Shown: one piece after another, positions 14,801 through 26,800 of the stretch
Layout of the letters: the number at the start of each line of letters is the position of its first letter
Position numbering within the stretch: position 1 is the first letter of the stretch
Assembly (NCBI RefSeq): GCF_000003815.2
Contig: NC_049986.1
Location: 6,308,885 to 6,372,884 of the forward strand
Source: Branchiostoma floridae
Taxonomy: Eukaryota > Chordata > Leptocardii > Amphioxiformes > Branchiostomatidae
Length of the DNA stretch: 64,000 nucleotides
Reading direction: 5' to 3'
The notes under the pieces: generated by a model
Databases searched by the model: none
The model's input: the letters and a program-made list of their open reading frames with translations, nothing else
What the model was told of the DNA's origin: nothing
Made by a program: the position numbers and the translations under genes

Positions 14801-17800
14801 CATCATCTCTGGTCAGGTCACGCAGCTAGAACACAAACACACAACAACTACATCATCTCTGGTCAGGTCACGCAGCTAAAACACAAACACACAACATCCA
14901 CATCATCTCTGGTCAGGTCACACAGCTAGAACACAAACACACAACATCCACATCATCTCTGGTCAGGTCACGCAGCTAGAACACAAACACACAACAACCA
15001 CATCATCTCTGGTCAGGTCACGCAGCTAGAACACAAACACACAACAACCACATCATCTCTGGTCAGGTCACGCAGCTAGAACACAAACACACAACAACTA
15101 CATCATCTCTGGTCAGGTCACGCAGCTAAAACACAAACACACAACATCCACATCATCTCTGGTCAGGTCATGCAGCTAGAACACAAACACACAACATCCA
15201 CATCATCTCTGGTCAGGTCACACAGCTAAAACACAAACACACAACATCCACATCATCTCTGGTCAGGTCACGCAGCTAAAACACAAACACACAACATCCA
15301 CATCATCTCTGGTCAGGTCACGCAGCTAAAACACAAACACACAACATCCACATCATCTCTGGTCAGGTCACGCAGCTAAAACACAAACACACAACATCCA
15401 CATCATCTCTGGTCAGGTCACGTAGCTAAAACACAAACACACAACATCCACATCATCTCTGGTCAGGTCACGCAGCTAAAACACAAACACACAACATCCA
15501 CATCATCTCTGGTCAGGTCACGCAGCTAAAACACAAACAACAGCACTGTTCAAATGTGATTCAATCTCTACAACTGGATAAAAAATGGAGATTTAATTCC
15601 GGACGTTTCAAGTGACATCCATCACTCTTCTTCAGCATCACTAGAATGAAGTGGCAGGGCAATTCAATACAAATAGCTTACTAGAAAAACTGGTTGAACA
15701 TGTCAATTTGTTAACTCCTATGGATCGTATACAAATGTCACTGTTTGTTTGTTTGTTTTATTAGGATCTCCATTAGCGATACCACCGAAGTGGTACCGCT
15801 ATTCTTCCTGGAGTCGGAAACTTATATATATTTGCATAGACCCTATGGTAAGACAATACAGTCAAACCTGCCCGAGCGACCACCTCTTCTCAGCGACCAC
15901 CTGGCCATTTCGACCGCTTTTTCTCGGTCCCGATTTATTTTCCCATTGACGTAAACATTAAGCTACTATATCTCAACGACCATCTGGCCAACGCGACCAT
16001 GACCGGCCCAAATTGGGACCCATAACGACCGCATCATTTTCAAAATTGAGGTTTTCGTCGATTTTTTATGATAACTAGCGCGATTTTGTGCCGAAATCGG
16101 CCAGTTTGCGTCAGATTTTGGGGTTAAATTTACAGTTTACAGTGTGCGTGTTGTATTTGACATTAAAGACCTCGCTTCTTTGCGTGCGTGCAGTGTGCTT
16201 GCTATTTGCCATCAAGCACAACGGAAACCATTTATACTTTGCATCGGGCATGTTTTGAGTCGATACTCTTCTCAGCGACCACCTGTCCAAATCGACCGCT
16301 TTTTTCCGGTCCCCCGGGTGGTCGTTTTGGGCAGGTTTGACTGTACCATAGGAAAAGTCCAAGAATAAATCTCTGTTTTTTATCCAGCTGTAGAGAATGA
16401 ATTGTAATTGAATATTGTTTACCTGGATGTCTAACCTTCACAAACATGTTCTCATAGTGGCCCTTCAAATAATAGATTCTCTACATACTTGATGGCAACT
16501 GTCACAGTATGCTGGAGGAATCTCATGACTCATCAAATGTGTCCAATCATCCCTTCCTGTCACTCATTGGTGAACACAGATAAACAAACATGGACTGTCA
16601 TGTCGGATTAATGACTAGCTCTACCACCACTGAACTCTTCTACTTCTTGCCACTCTGGCACGTCTGACCTTTGCCATCATCTTCCAACTCACTGACTTGT
16701 GCCACTCCACTGATAGTGCATCAAGTATTACTAATTAATAGATAATATATACCAACCCAAACAAACATGTTAACCGTTTATGAAGACTATATAAGTGTAG
16801 ATCAATTACTGATGTTAGGTAGTTAAAGAGTTTGAGCTTATGTTTGCCATTGGTTATCATGCAGGGCTCGAAATACTGGGTGCATGTGCACCCAGGTGCA
16901 CCCAAAATTGGAGCTGTGCACCCAATTATTTTCTGTGGGTGCACAGGGTGCACCCAAATATTTTCTTAGGTTGTGTATGTTAAGATATTATAGTATACTT
17001 AAATATATCATATTCTTGACATCCAAGTGTTAGAAAGATAATAAAAATGTCTATCATGGTACTTGTTTAAGAATTTGATAGCTTGTAACTAAGTTTTATT
17101 ACTAGGTTATTACTTCAATTTAAAGTGGTGCACCCCATTTCTTAAGCTGGGTGCACCAGTGCACCTAATCCCAAAAATGAATTTCGAGCCCTGTCATGCC
17201 ATGGTTCCTATCCACACTGTTCTTTTCTTCCATTCTGAGTGTCTGAGTTTCTACCATAGTGTCTCCTTTCCTTACATGTTGAGGGGACATTGTGCCCAGT
17301 TTCTTGTACCCCAGAGCCAGGACCCGGGCGCCCTGCCGGGACATCTCCTGGTGCACCTCATCATAGTTGTCTGGGACACTGGAGTACTGTCATAACACAA
17401 AAAGAGAGAGAGATAGGACTTACAAACAAGGCAATGGCACAGAAGCTAACATAAAAGTACATACAATGTAGTGTAACAGTGGGGTTCAAGGACTGCTAAA
17501 CTGACCACGCCAAACGGCTTTAAGTCTTTGGGACGAACAGTTAAGCGTCTGAGTTTGTGGGCTGGCAGCCCAGGATCAGTGCGGGTTTGAATCCAGGGTG
17601 TCCGTTCGGCCAAAAGGCTTAAAGCCATTTGGCGTGGTCAGTTTAGCAGTCCTTGAATCCCACAGTTACAGTAGTACTGAATATACTATGAAGAGCAATA
17701 CAACCACCTTGTATTTCCTTTCCGATTACAAGTATTCATGTTCGAAATTCCATTGCAACTATGGTCAGGCTTTTAGCTAGGATTTTATAATAGGGAGTCC

Positions 17801-20800
17801 AAACTTATTGATGAGTCGCTGTAAGTGACCGTCGTAGGTATGGTCTGGAGGCATGCACCTTCCATGGTGCAGAGTTTTGATGGTTTTAAGTTAAAACAGT
17901 GCATTCTAAGGTATCCCAAGAGGCAAAAATACTGTTACAGATGTCACAGTAGAAGACTGTGACCACAGATGACCTTGTAGCATCCCTGGTCAATTAGAAT
18001 TTCATGATTTTCAGACAATTTTCTCCCCAGTATAGGGCGTCCAGGGGCATCAAATTTCTTGTTATTCTAAAAAAAGGGCGTCCAGATGACGCGTTGACGC
18101 ATGCCTGTCTAAAAGACTGACTATGGTACATCGAATGATCGATGGTTGCCTGTACTTCACTCACTGCCCATATCAATGAAGCAGGCAGGTTCTGCATCTT
18201 AATGCTGTATTATTACGTTTCCAGAGGAAAACATATGGTTTCTCCTGCATGGCCTACTGGCCTGGTGTTCTTTTTGTTTATATTGCAGGGCTCGAAATTC
18301 ATTTTTGGGATTAGGTGCACTGGTGCACCCAGCTTAAAAAATTGGGTGCACCAAAAAAATTTTGGGTGCACCACTTAAATTGAAGTAATAACCTAATAAT
18401 AAAACTTAGTTACAAGCTATCAAATTCTTAAACATCAGACATTTTTATTATCTTTCTAACACTTAGATGTCAAGAATATGATGTACATGTATACTAAGTA
18501 TACTTTGATATCTTTACATACATAAACCTAAGAAAATATTTGGGTGCACCCTGTGCACCCAGAGAAAATAATTAGGTGCACAGCTCCAATTTTGGGTGCA
18601 CCTGGGTGCACATGCACCCAGTATTTCGAGCCCTGTATTGTCAGCCAACCAGTCAATCTTATGCCACCGTAGGATCTGCTTGGAGATTAAGTACAGTGTA
18701 CAATGCAGGGTTTTAGCCAGTGCCCGTCCTTCTGTCCTTTGAAGGAATTTTGCAGCTGGGGACAGAAAATATTTTGCCCATTCCATCCTCTGTGATGGAC
18801 AAAAATCTATATGTTAAGTCAGTAAAGGTATTAAAAAAACTGTCTTCTTGCATAATTGCTACGGCTGCGTGGCGCGTTGGTACACCCGATCCCTCGATCT
18901 CGGAAGTTAAGCAACGTGCGGTCCGGTTAGTGCTTGGATGGGGGACCAACCAAGGACGTCCGGATTGCTGTAGCCTCACGAAGCTTTCCACGAAATCGTC
19001 TTCCGGGAGGGACATAAAACGGGGGTCCCGTGCTCGAGGAGGTGCTTCTTCGACCACGTTAAACAGCCTCATTACTCATACTTGGGGTACCTACTGGCTG
19101 GCAAAATACACCAGATGATAATATTTCACCAAAACAGCTTAATCTACCAGCAAAATCTACACCTCAAAATGCAGGAAATGAGGTTTCAGAGGGTCTAGAT
19201 TTCAAAATTTGCCCCCAGTTCCCCCTAAGAACGTCATGCCTTCAGCTCGACGTCTTGTTCTTTCGGATGCAAAATCGAGGGGACGGAAAATGATTTCAGG
19301 CTGGCTACAACCCTGGTACAATGTATAAGGTACTTGACAATGTCATACAAAATGTACAACATAAAGCACCAGTAGCTATAGGATCTCACCATGGCCCGAA
19401 GTGTCTCCGGCGAGCCCTTGACCATGGCCATGTACAGGTTCTCCACCAATCTACAATACTCACATTGTAGCTGTGAATCTCAGTTCTAAGAAATTTGGAC
19501 CCCCTATAATATAATCCTAGCTAAAAGCCTGAGTAGGATCTCACCATGGCCCGAAGTGTCTCCGGCGAGCCCTTGACCATGGCCATGTACAGGTTCTCCA
19601 CCAATCTACAATACTCACATTGTAGCTGTGAATCTCAGTTCTAAGAAATTTGAACCCCCTATAATATAATCCTAGCTAAAAGCCTGAGTAGGATCTCACC
19701 ATGGCCCGTAGCGTCTCCGGCGAGCCCTTGACCATAGCCATGTACAGGTTCTCCACCAATCTACAATACTCACATTGTAGCTGTGAATCTCAGTTCTAAG
19801 AAATTTGGACCCCCTATAATATAATCCTAGCTAAAAGCCTGAGTAGGATCTCACCATGGCCCGTAGTGTCTCCGGCGCGCCCTTGACCATGGCCATGTAC
19901 AGGTTCTCCATCAATCTACAATACTTTTTGTAGCTGTGAATCTCAGTTCTAAGAAATTTGGACCCCCTATAATATAATCCTAGCTAAAAGCCTGAGTAGG
20001 ATCTCACCATGGCCCGTAGCGTCTCCGGCGCGCCCTTGACCATGGCCATGTACAGGTTCTCCACCGAGCCCTGCTGCTCCTGGGACGTGATGACGGACAT
20101 GCGCTTCAGCGCGCTGGAGAAGTGGAACCGCTGCATGATCTTCATCGCTTTCCCCGGTTTTCCACGCGGTGGGATCACAGCATCGCCTAGGGATGAGTTT
20201 TCAAGAATGTTTTATCTATCAACACCATCCAAAGTTGATAATACTATTCATTTTTTCCTCATACAAGCAACAAGTAGGAGCGAAATACCAGACTATGTAC
20301 GCTTGCACAGACACCTACAAATTTTCATTTTTTCCTACAACTATTCCAGAATGAAATGCCCTGCCTGGCACAGTGGTGGTTACTCCCACCATTGAGTTTT
20401 TCCATGCCATGCCTAACCGGGGACCTCAACTCCCCCAACCCTTTTGGGGGCTATTTTTTTGGAGGGGGGGACCCTTGTGTGTGGATGTAGAAGGATATGA
20501 GCACTTTCTACTGGAAAACTACAAGTTAAACTGCCCTTCCTAATATTGCCGTTCAAAACAACAGTGCAAAGACCAAAAAGTCCACAACACGCCAAGTAGG
20601 AAAATCCTTGGTGGGAAAGATTCGGTTTTATTTCAGTTGGCCTGGCATGTAACATATCAAAAATATTCACATGAAATGCACTGCACATGAGTGGCTACTT
20701 TATAGAAATAGACTTAGCTAAAAAAACAAGTTCACATTTAGTTTCAAAAATTTGATACAGGCTGCTTAAAATATAGATTTATGACAGTATATAGAATATA

Positions 20801-23800
20801 GCTCACACAAAAAAAATCACCATGAAATCAAATGATGAGAAAGCTAAAAGATGAGTACTATTTTCCTTAGATTCTTGATCATACCTTTGGTGAGGTTGTA
20901 TTCTACTGCAGTTAGCGTGGCCTTCTCTAGGGGGTCTCCTACCAGTCCATCCTCCATCTGTACCACTGAGTGACAGGATGCCAGCACCTGTACAGTCTCC
21001 AGTGGAACCTCAGAGATGGGACACACCTTATCCTTACCTCTGTACAGGGAACATGGAGATAGTGAGAGGGAGAGGGGGGTTAGTGTGTCTATGAGTGTAC
21101 AGTATGTCAGCACCTGTACAGTCTCCAGTGGAACCTCAGAGATGGGACACACCTTATCCTTACCCCTGTACAGGGAACATGGAGATAGTGAGAGGGAGAG
21201 TAAGTGTGTCTATGAGTGTACAGTATGTCAGCACCTGTACTGTCTCCAGTGGAACCTCAGAGATGGGACACACCTTATCCTTACCTCTGTACAGGGAACA
21301 TGGAGATAGTGAGAGGGAAAAGGGGGTAAGTGTGTCTATGAGTGTACAGTATGTCAGCACCTGTACTGTCTCCAGTGGAACCTCCGAGATGGGACACACC
21401 TTCTCCTTACCTCTGTACAGGGAACNNNNNNNNNNNNNNNNNNNNNNNNNNNNNNNNNNNNNNNNNNNNNNNNNNNNNNNNNNNNNNNNNNNNNNNNNNN
21501 NNNNNNNNNNNNNNNNNNNNNNNNNTGAGAGGGAGAGGGGGGTTAGTGTGTCTATGAGAGTACAGTATGTCAGCACCTGTACTGTCTCCAGTGGAACCTC
21601 TGAGATGGGACACATCTTATCCTTAGCTCTGTACAGGTAACATGGAGATAGTGAGAGGGAGAGGGGGGTTAGTGTGTCTATGAGTGTACAGTATGTCAGC
21701 ACCTGTACTGTCTCCAGTGGAACCTCCGAGATGGGACACACCTTCTCCTTACCTCTGTACAGGGAACATGTGGAGATAGTGAGAGGGAGAGGGGGGTTAG
21801 TGTGTCTGAGTGTACAGTATGTCAACACCTGTACTGTCTCCAGTGGAACCTCAGAGATGGGACACACCTTATCCTTACCTCTGTACAGGGAACATGGAGA
21901 TAGTGAGAGGGAGAGTAAGTGTGTCTATGAGTGTACAGTATGTCAACACCTGTACTGTCTCCAGTGGAACCTCCGAGATGGGACACACCTTCTCCTTACC
22001 TCTGTACAGGGAACATGTGGAGATAGTGAGAGGGAGAGGGGGGTTAGTGTGTCTATGAGTGTACAGTATGTCAACACCTGTACTGTCTCCAGTGGAACCT
22101 CAGAGATGGGACACACCTTCTCCTTACCTCTGTACAGGGAACATGCAGATAGTGAGAGGGAGAGGGGGGTTAGTGTGTCTATGAGTGTACAGTATGTCAA
22201 CACCTGTACTGTCTCCAGTGGAACCTCAGAGATGGGACACACCTTCTCCTTACCTCTGTACAGGGAACATGGAGATAGTGAGAGGGAGAGGGGGGTTAGT
22301 GTGTCTATGAGTGTACAGTATGTCAGCACCTGTACTGTCTCCAGTGGAACCTCAGAGATGGGACACACCTTATCCTTACCTCTGTACAGGGACATGGAGA
22401 TAGTGAGAGGGAGAGGGGGGTTAGTGTGTCTATGAGAGTACAGTATGTCAGCACCTGTACTGTCTCCAGTGGAACCTCTGAGATGGGACACACCTTATCC
22501 TTACCTCTGTACAGGGAACATGGAGATAGTGAGAGGGAGAGGGGGGTTAGTGTGTCTATGAGAGTACAGTATGTCAGCACCTGTACTGTCTCCAGTGGAA
22601 CCTCTGAGATGGGACACACCTTATCCTTACCTCTGTACAGGGAACATGGAGATAGTGAGAGGGAGAGGGGGGTTAGTGTGTCTATGAGTGTACAGTATGT
22701 CAGCACCTGTACTGTCTCCAGTGGAACCTCCGAGATGGGACACACCTTCTCTTTACCTCTGTACAGGGAACATGTGGAGATAGTGATAGGGAGGTTAGTG
22801 TGTCTATGAGTGTACAGTATGTCAGCACCTGTACTGTCGCCAGTGGAACCTCAGAGATGGGACACACCTTATCCTTACCTCTGTACAGGGAACATGGAGA
22901 TAGTGAGAGGGAGAGTAAGTGTGTCTATGAGTGTACAGTATGTCAACACCTGTACTGTCTCCAGTGGAACCTCCGAGATGGGACACACCTTATCCTTACC
23001 TCTGTACAGGGAACATGGAGATAGTGATAGGGAGAGGGGGGTTAGTGTGTCTATGAGTGTACAGTATGCCAGCACCTGTACTGTCTCCAGTGGAACCTCA
23101 GAGATGGGACACACCTTCTCTTTACCTCTGTACAGGGAACATGTGGAGATAGTGAGAGGGAGAGGGGGGTTAGTGTGTCTATGAGAGTACAGTATGTCAA
23201 CACCTGTACTGTCTCCAGTGGAACCTCAGAGATGGGACACACCTTATCCTTACCTCTGTACAGGGAACATGGAGATAGTGAGAGGGAGAGTAAGTGTGTC
23301 TATGAGTGTACAGTATGTCAGCACCTGTACTGTCTCCAGTGGAACCTCAGAGATGGGACACACGTTCTCTTTACCTCTGTACATGGAGAGTGAGTGAGAC
23401 AGTGAGAGAATGAGAGTGTGAGTGAGTGAGTGAGTGAGTGAGTGAGAGAGTGAGTGAATGAGTGAGTGAGTGAGTGAGTGAGAGTGAATGAGTGAGTGAG
23501 TGAGAGAATGAGAGAGTGAGTGAATGAGTGAGTGAGTGAGTGAGTGAATGAGTGAGCCAGTGAGTGAGTGAGTGGTCGAGTGAACGAGCAAGTGAGTGAG
23601 TGAGCCAGTGAGTGAGTGAATGGTCGAGTGAGCAAGTTTGACAGTCCCTGTACATAACATTTATACACAAATGACATNNNNNNNNNNNNNNNNNNNNNNN
23701 NNNNNNNNNNNNNNNNNNNNNNNNNNNNNNNNNNNNNNNNNNNNNNNNNNNNNNNNNNNNNNNNNNNNNNNNNNNNNNNNNNNNNNNNNNNNNNNNNNNN

Positions 23801-26800
23801 NNNNNNNNNNNNNNNNNNNNNNNNNNNNNNNNNNNNNNNNNNNNNNNNNNNNNNNNNNNNNNNNNNNNNNNNNNNNNNNNNNNNNNNNNNNNNNNNNNNN
23901 NNNNNNNNNNNNNNNNNNNNNNNNNNNNNNNNNNNNNNNNNNNNNNNNNNNNNNNNNNNNNNNNNNNNNNNNNNNNNNNNNNNNNNNNNNNNNNNNNNNN
24001 NNNNNNNNNNNNNNNNNNNNNNNNNNNNNNNNNNNNNNNNNNNNNNNNNNNNNNNNNNNNNNNNNNNNNNNNNNNNNNNNNNNNNNNNNNNNNNNNNNNN
24101 NNNNNNNNNNNNNNNNNNNNNNNNNNNNNNNNNNNNNNNNNNNNNNNNNNNNNNNNNNNNNNNNNNNNNNNNNNNNNNNNNNNNNNNNNNNNNNNNNNNN
24201 NNNNNNNNNNNNNNNNNNNNNNNNNNNNNNNNNNNNNNNNNNNNNNNNNNNNNNNNNNNNNNNNNNNNNNNNNNNNNNNNNNNNNNNNNNNNNNNNNNNN
24301 NNNNNNNNNNNNNNNNNNNNNNNNNNNNNNNNNNCACTTTAAAGAACCCACTCTACTTATCGAAAAGAGTAGGGGACCTTTCCGGCGTGAGTGGATCAAA
24401 TGAATTTGTCTGGATATGCAGCTTGAACTGTTTAGTCCAAACTGGTGTGTAACGCCATGAGGCAGTTTACCAGGTATGCAAAACAAACAAACAAACATGA
24501 AAACAAACAGTTTTACTTACTCAAGCCCTGCCACCCCCTCCACAGTGAGCTTGTCTGAAGTCAGGGTCCCAGTCTTGTCAAAACAGCAGATGTCAACCTT
24601 CCCTGCAAACGGGATCCTGAAGGGCTCCGTACAGAACACATCTGAGAAAAGACATCAGGGTTGAACAAGTTTTCTAAAATCCACTTGTCCTATCGGGCAA
24701 GCACATAAAAAATGTACTTGCCCGAACCAAATTTTCACTTGCCCAAAATTCAAATGTCACGGTTACTACTACTAGTATATGCATTTTCACTTCCAGCCAT
24801 CAAATAGACAATTGCTTGATGTCATGACTGTAAAAAGTAACAAGTATATCAAAATTGCACTAAAATCAATGGAAAAATCTTACTTGCCCGATCGGACAAG
24901 TGGGGTAGGACATGCACTTGCCCGAACAGCACTTCCACTTGCCCTGGACAATAGGGCTAGTGGACTTGTTTATCCCTGGACATCAAGAAATACTTCAAAT
25001 AGTGAAGACAAAACTTGTGGTAGTATAGTAGTTTTTGCAACCTGACTCAAAAGCCAGATTGCGGCATCAACATTTTAGGTTGCACGACTTTCAAGATATT
25101 TCCTTCTTGAAATGAGCTAATATCCATTATCTTTTCTGACTTCCAGTTACATGAACCTTGACCAGTCGTTAACGTCTGGAATTGTCCAAATTTTGGACAG
25201 GGGCACTGATTGGTCCCTACACATGAGTGAATTAAGGCAATGGGTTCAAGCGCTCATTTAAACAGGCGTTCCAACTCCCAAAAGCCCTCTGTCCACTTCA
25301 AGGAGAGCCTGTTGTCATTGAGCAATCGCTCTAGAACCCATTCTTTAATTTGCTCTTTAACTGATGTTAGCACTTAACATTTGAATGTGCAGGTCTCCAG
25401 AAGGGAAGCAGAAGTAAACATAGGAGAAACTACTACCCGGATGGTACCCAGGCTATAACTATGTTTTATCTTATCAATGTAATAAATACAAAACCTTATG
25501 CATGTATATAGGTGGGGAAAAGCGTTGTACAGTTCTGATTGCAACATTTTGGGTTATGCACTGCACTTACTCTAAATACGTTTAAATTAAAATCAAGTTG
25601 CACCTAGCAAAATATGGTTGCATTTGCAAGTGTGGTATTTCAAGCATTGCCCTATACCATGTGGTAGTACTTACAAAGTTTGGAGAGAGCCAGTAGAGAT
25701 GTGTTGACAGCCAGTGACAGTTCAATAGGCAGTTCTGGTGGAACCACTGAGGTCAGGATCAAGGTGCACTCCAGAAACAACTTGTACCTGTTCCTCTTTG
25801 GGTCCTCAGTACCTGGCAGGGAATAAAGAACTTGTTTAAGTGTAATCGAAACAAGATTATATACAGATAACATAAATATAAAATGTTTACTTATAAGTTT
25901 ACTTTAAAAAATTTATTTCGAATCACATAATAGAACTGCTTAGTTGACTCCAACAGTCCCAAATGTTCACCCCTTAGCAACTGGAGGCATTATTGCAATT
26001 CTCTCCTTTTGAGTGGTAACAGGACCTTGGACACACTTGCTCTAATCTTTTGATGAGTTAAAAGTTAAAGCTGCCCGTACATTTGTAACAGATGCTTAGG
26101 GGTGGTGCCCATCTCCATTTCTGTAGCCCTTAGGCCACACATTTGTGAAGCCACTACAGCAGCAGTGTCTAGTCTGCAGGGAGTGATGTGTGTTTAACTC
26201 CCATATACTCTTCCTCATTAGTGCTGAGTGCTAAGCAGAGAAAGCAGCATGTACTATTTTTAGAGTCTTTGGTATGACTCGACCGGGGATCGAACTCACA
26301 ACCTATATATCTACCGCGTGCAAGGCAAACACTCTACCCACTCGGCCATTGCACCTGCAGCTATCTTTGAATAAAGGATCGAAAAATGTATGTAAACATG
26401 TATGTAGTATTCTCTACTTGTAACAGTCTTAAACAGACCTTTAATCCACACATAAGAAGCTGCAGCGATGGCAAACACAAGCAGGAACAGGATGAAGAAG
26501 AAAGTCTCTAGGTTGTTGGCTGTCACTCGCTTCACTCCAAACAGGATGGTTCTCAACAGCTTACCCTGTAAAATTCAAAATGTATATAATTTCTTCTACG
26601 TACATTTAGGGGTGGTTACCAGTACTGAAAATTCAGGTCCAGGTACGGTCCAGGTCCAGAGGTTCAGGTCTAGGTCTGGACCTCAACCTGGACCTACTTG
26701 TTTGTGAATGGGCAATACTACAAAACAAAGCCTGGTAAAGAAAGGACAGGATGTTTAGTCCTCTGGCCTGGCTGTATTTCTTTTCCTGGTCTTTTTTTTT

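Noticed and set aside
14751-15540. CRISPR array (regular 50 bp units)
   Set aside because: The whole 50 bp is repeated; there are no unique spacers, and the genome is eukaryotic.
18858-18976. Functional 5S rRNA gene
   Set aside because: Diverged from the usual 5S sequence, lies inside a MITE, and is followed by a SINE-like body instead of a T-run terminator.
21095-23184. Open frames of up to 253 codons on both strands
   Set aside because: They follow the tandem copies of the exon 12 junction; both strands stay open because the unit lacks stops.
23371-24498. Open frames of 234-375 codons across the gap
   Set aside because: They consist mostly of N and microsatellite; no real sequence supports them.
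26270-26355. Functional tRNA gene (Ala-like)
   Set aside because: The same tRNA-like head with the same tail occurs four times, once with an 11 bp target duplication, so it is a SINE head.
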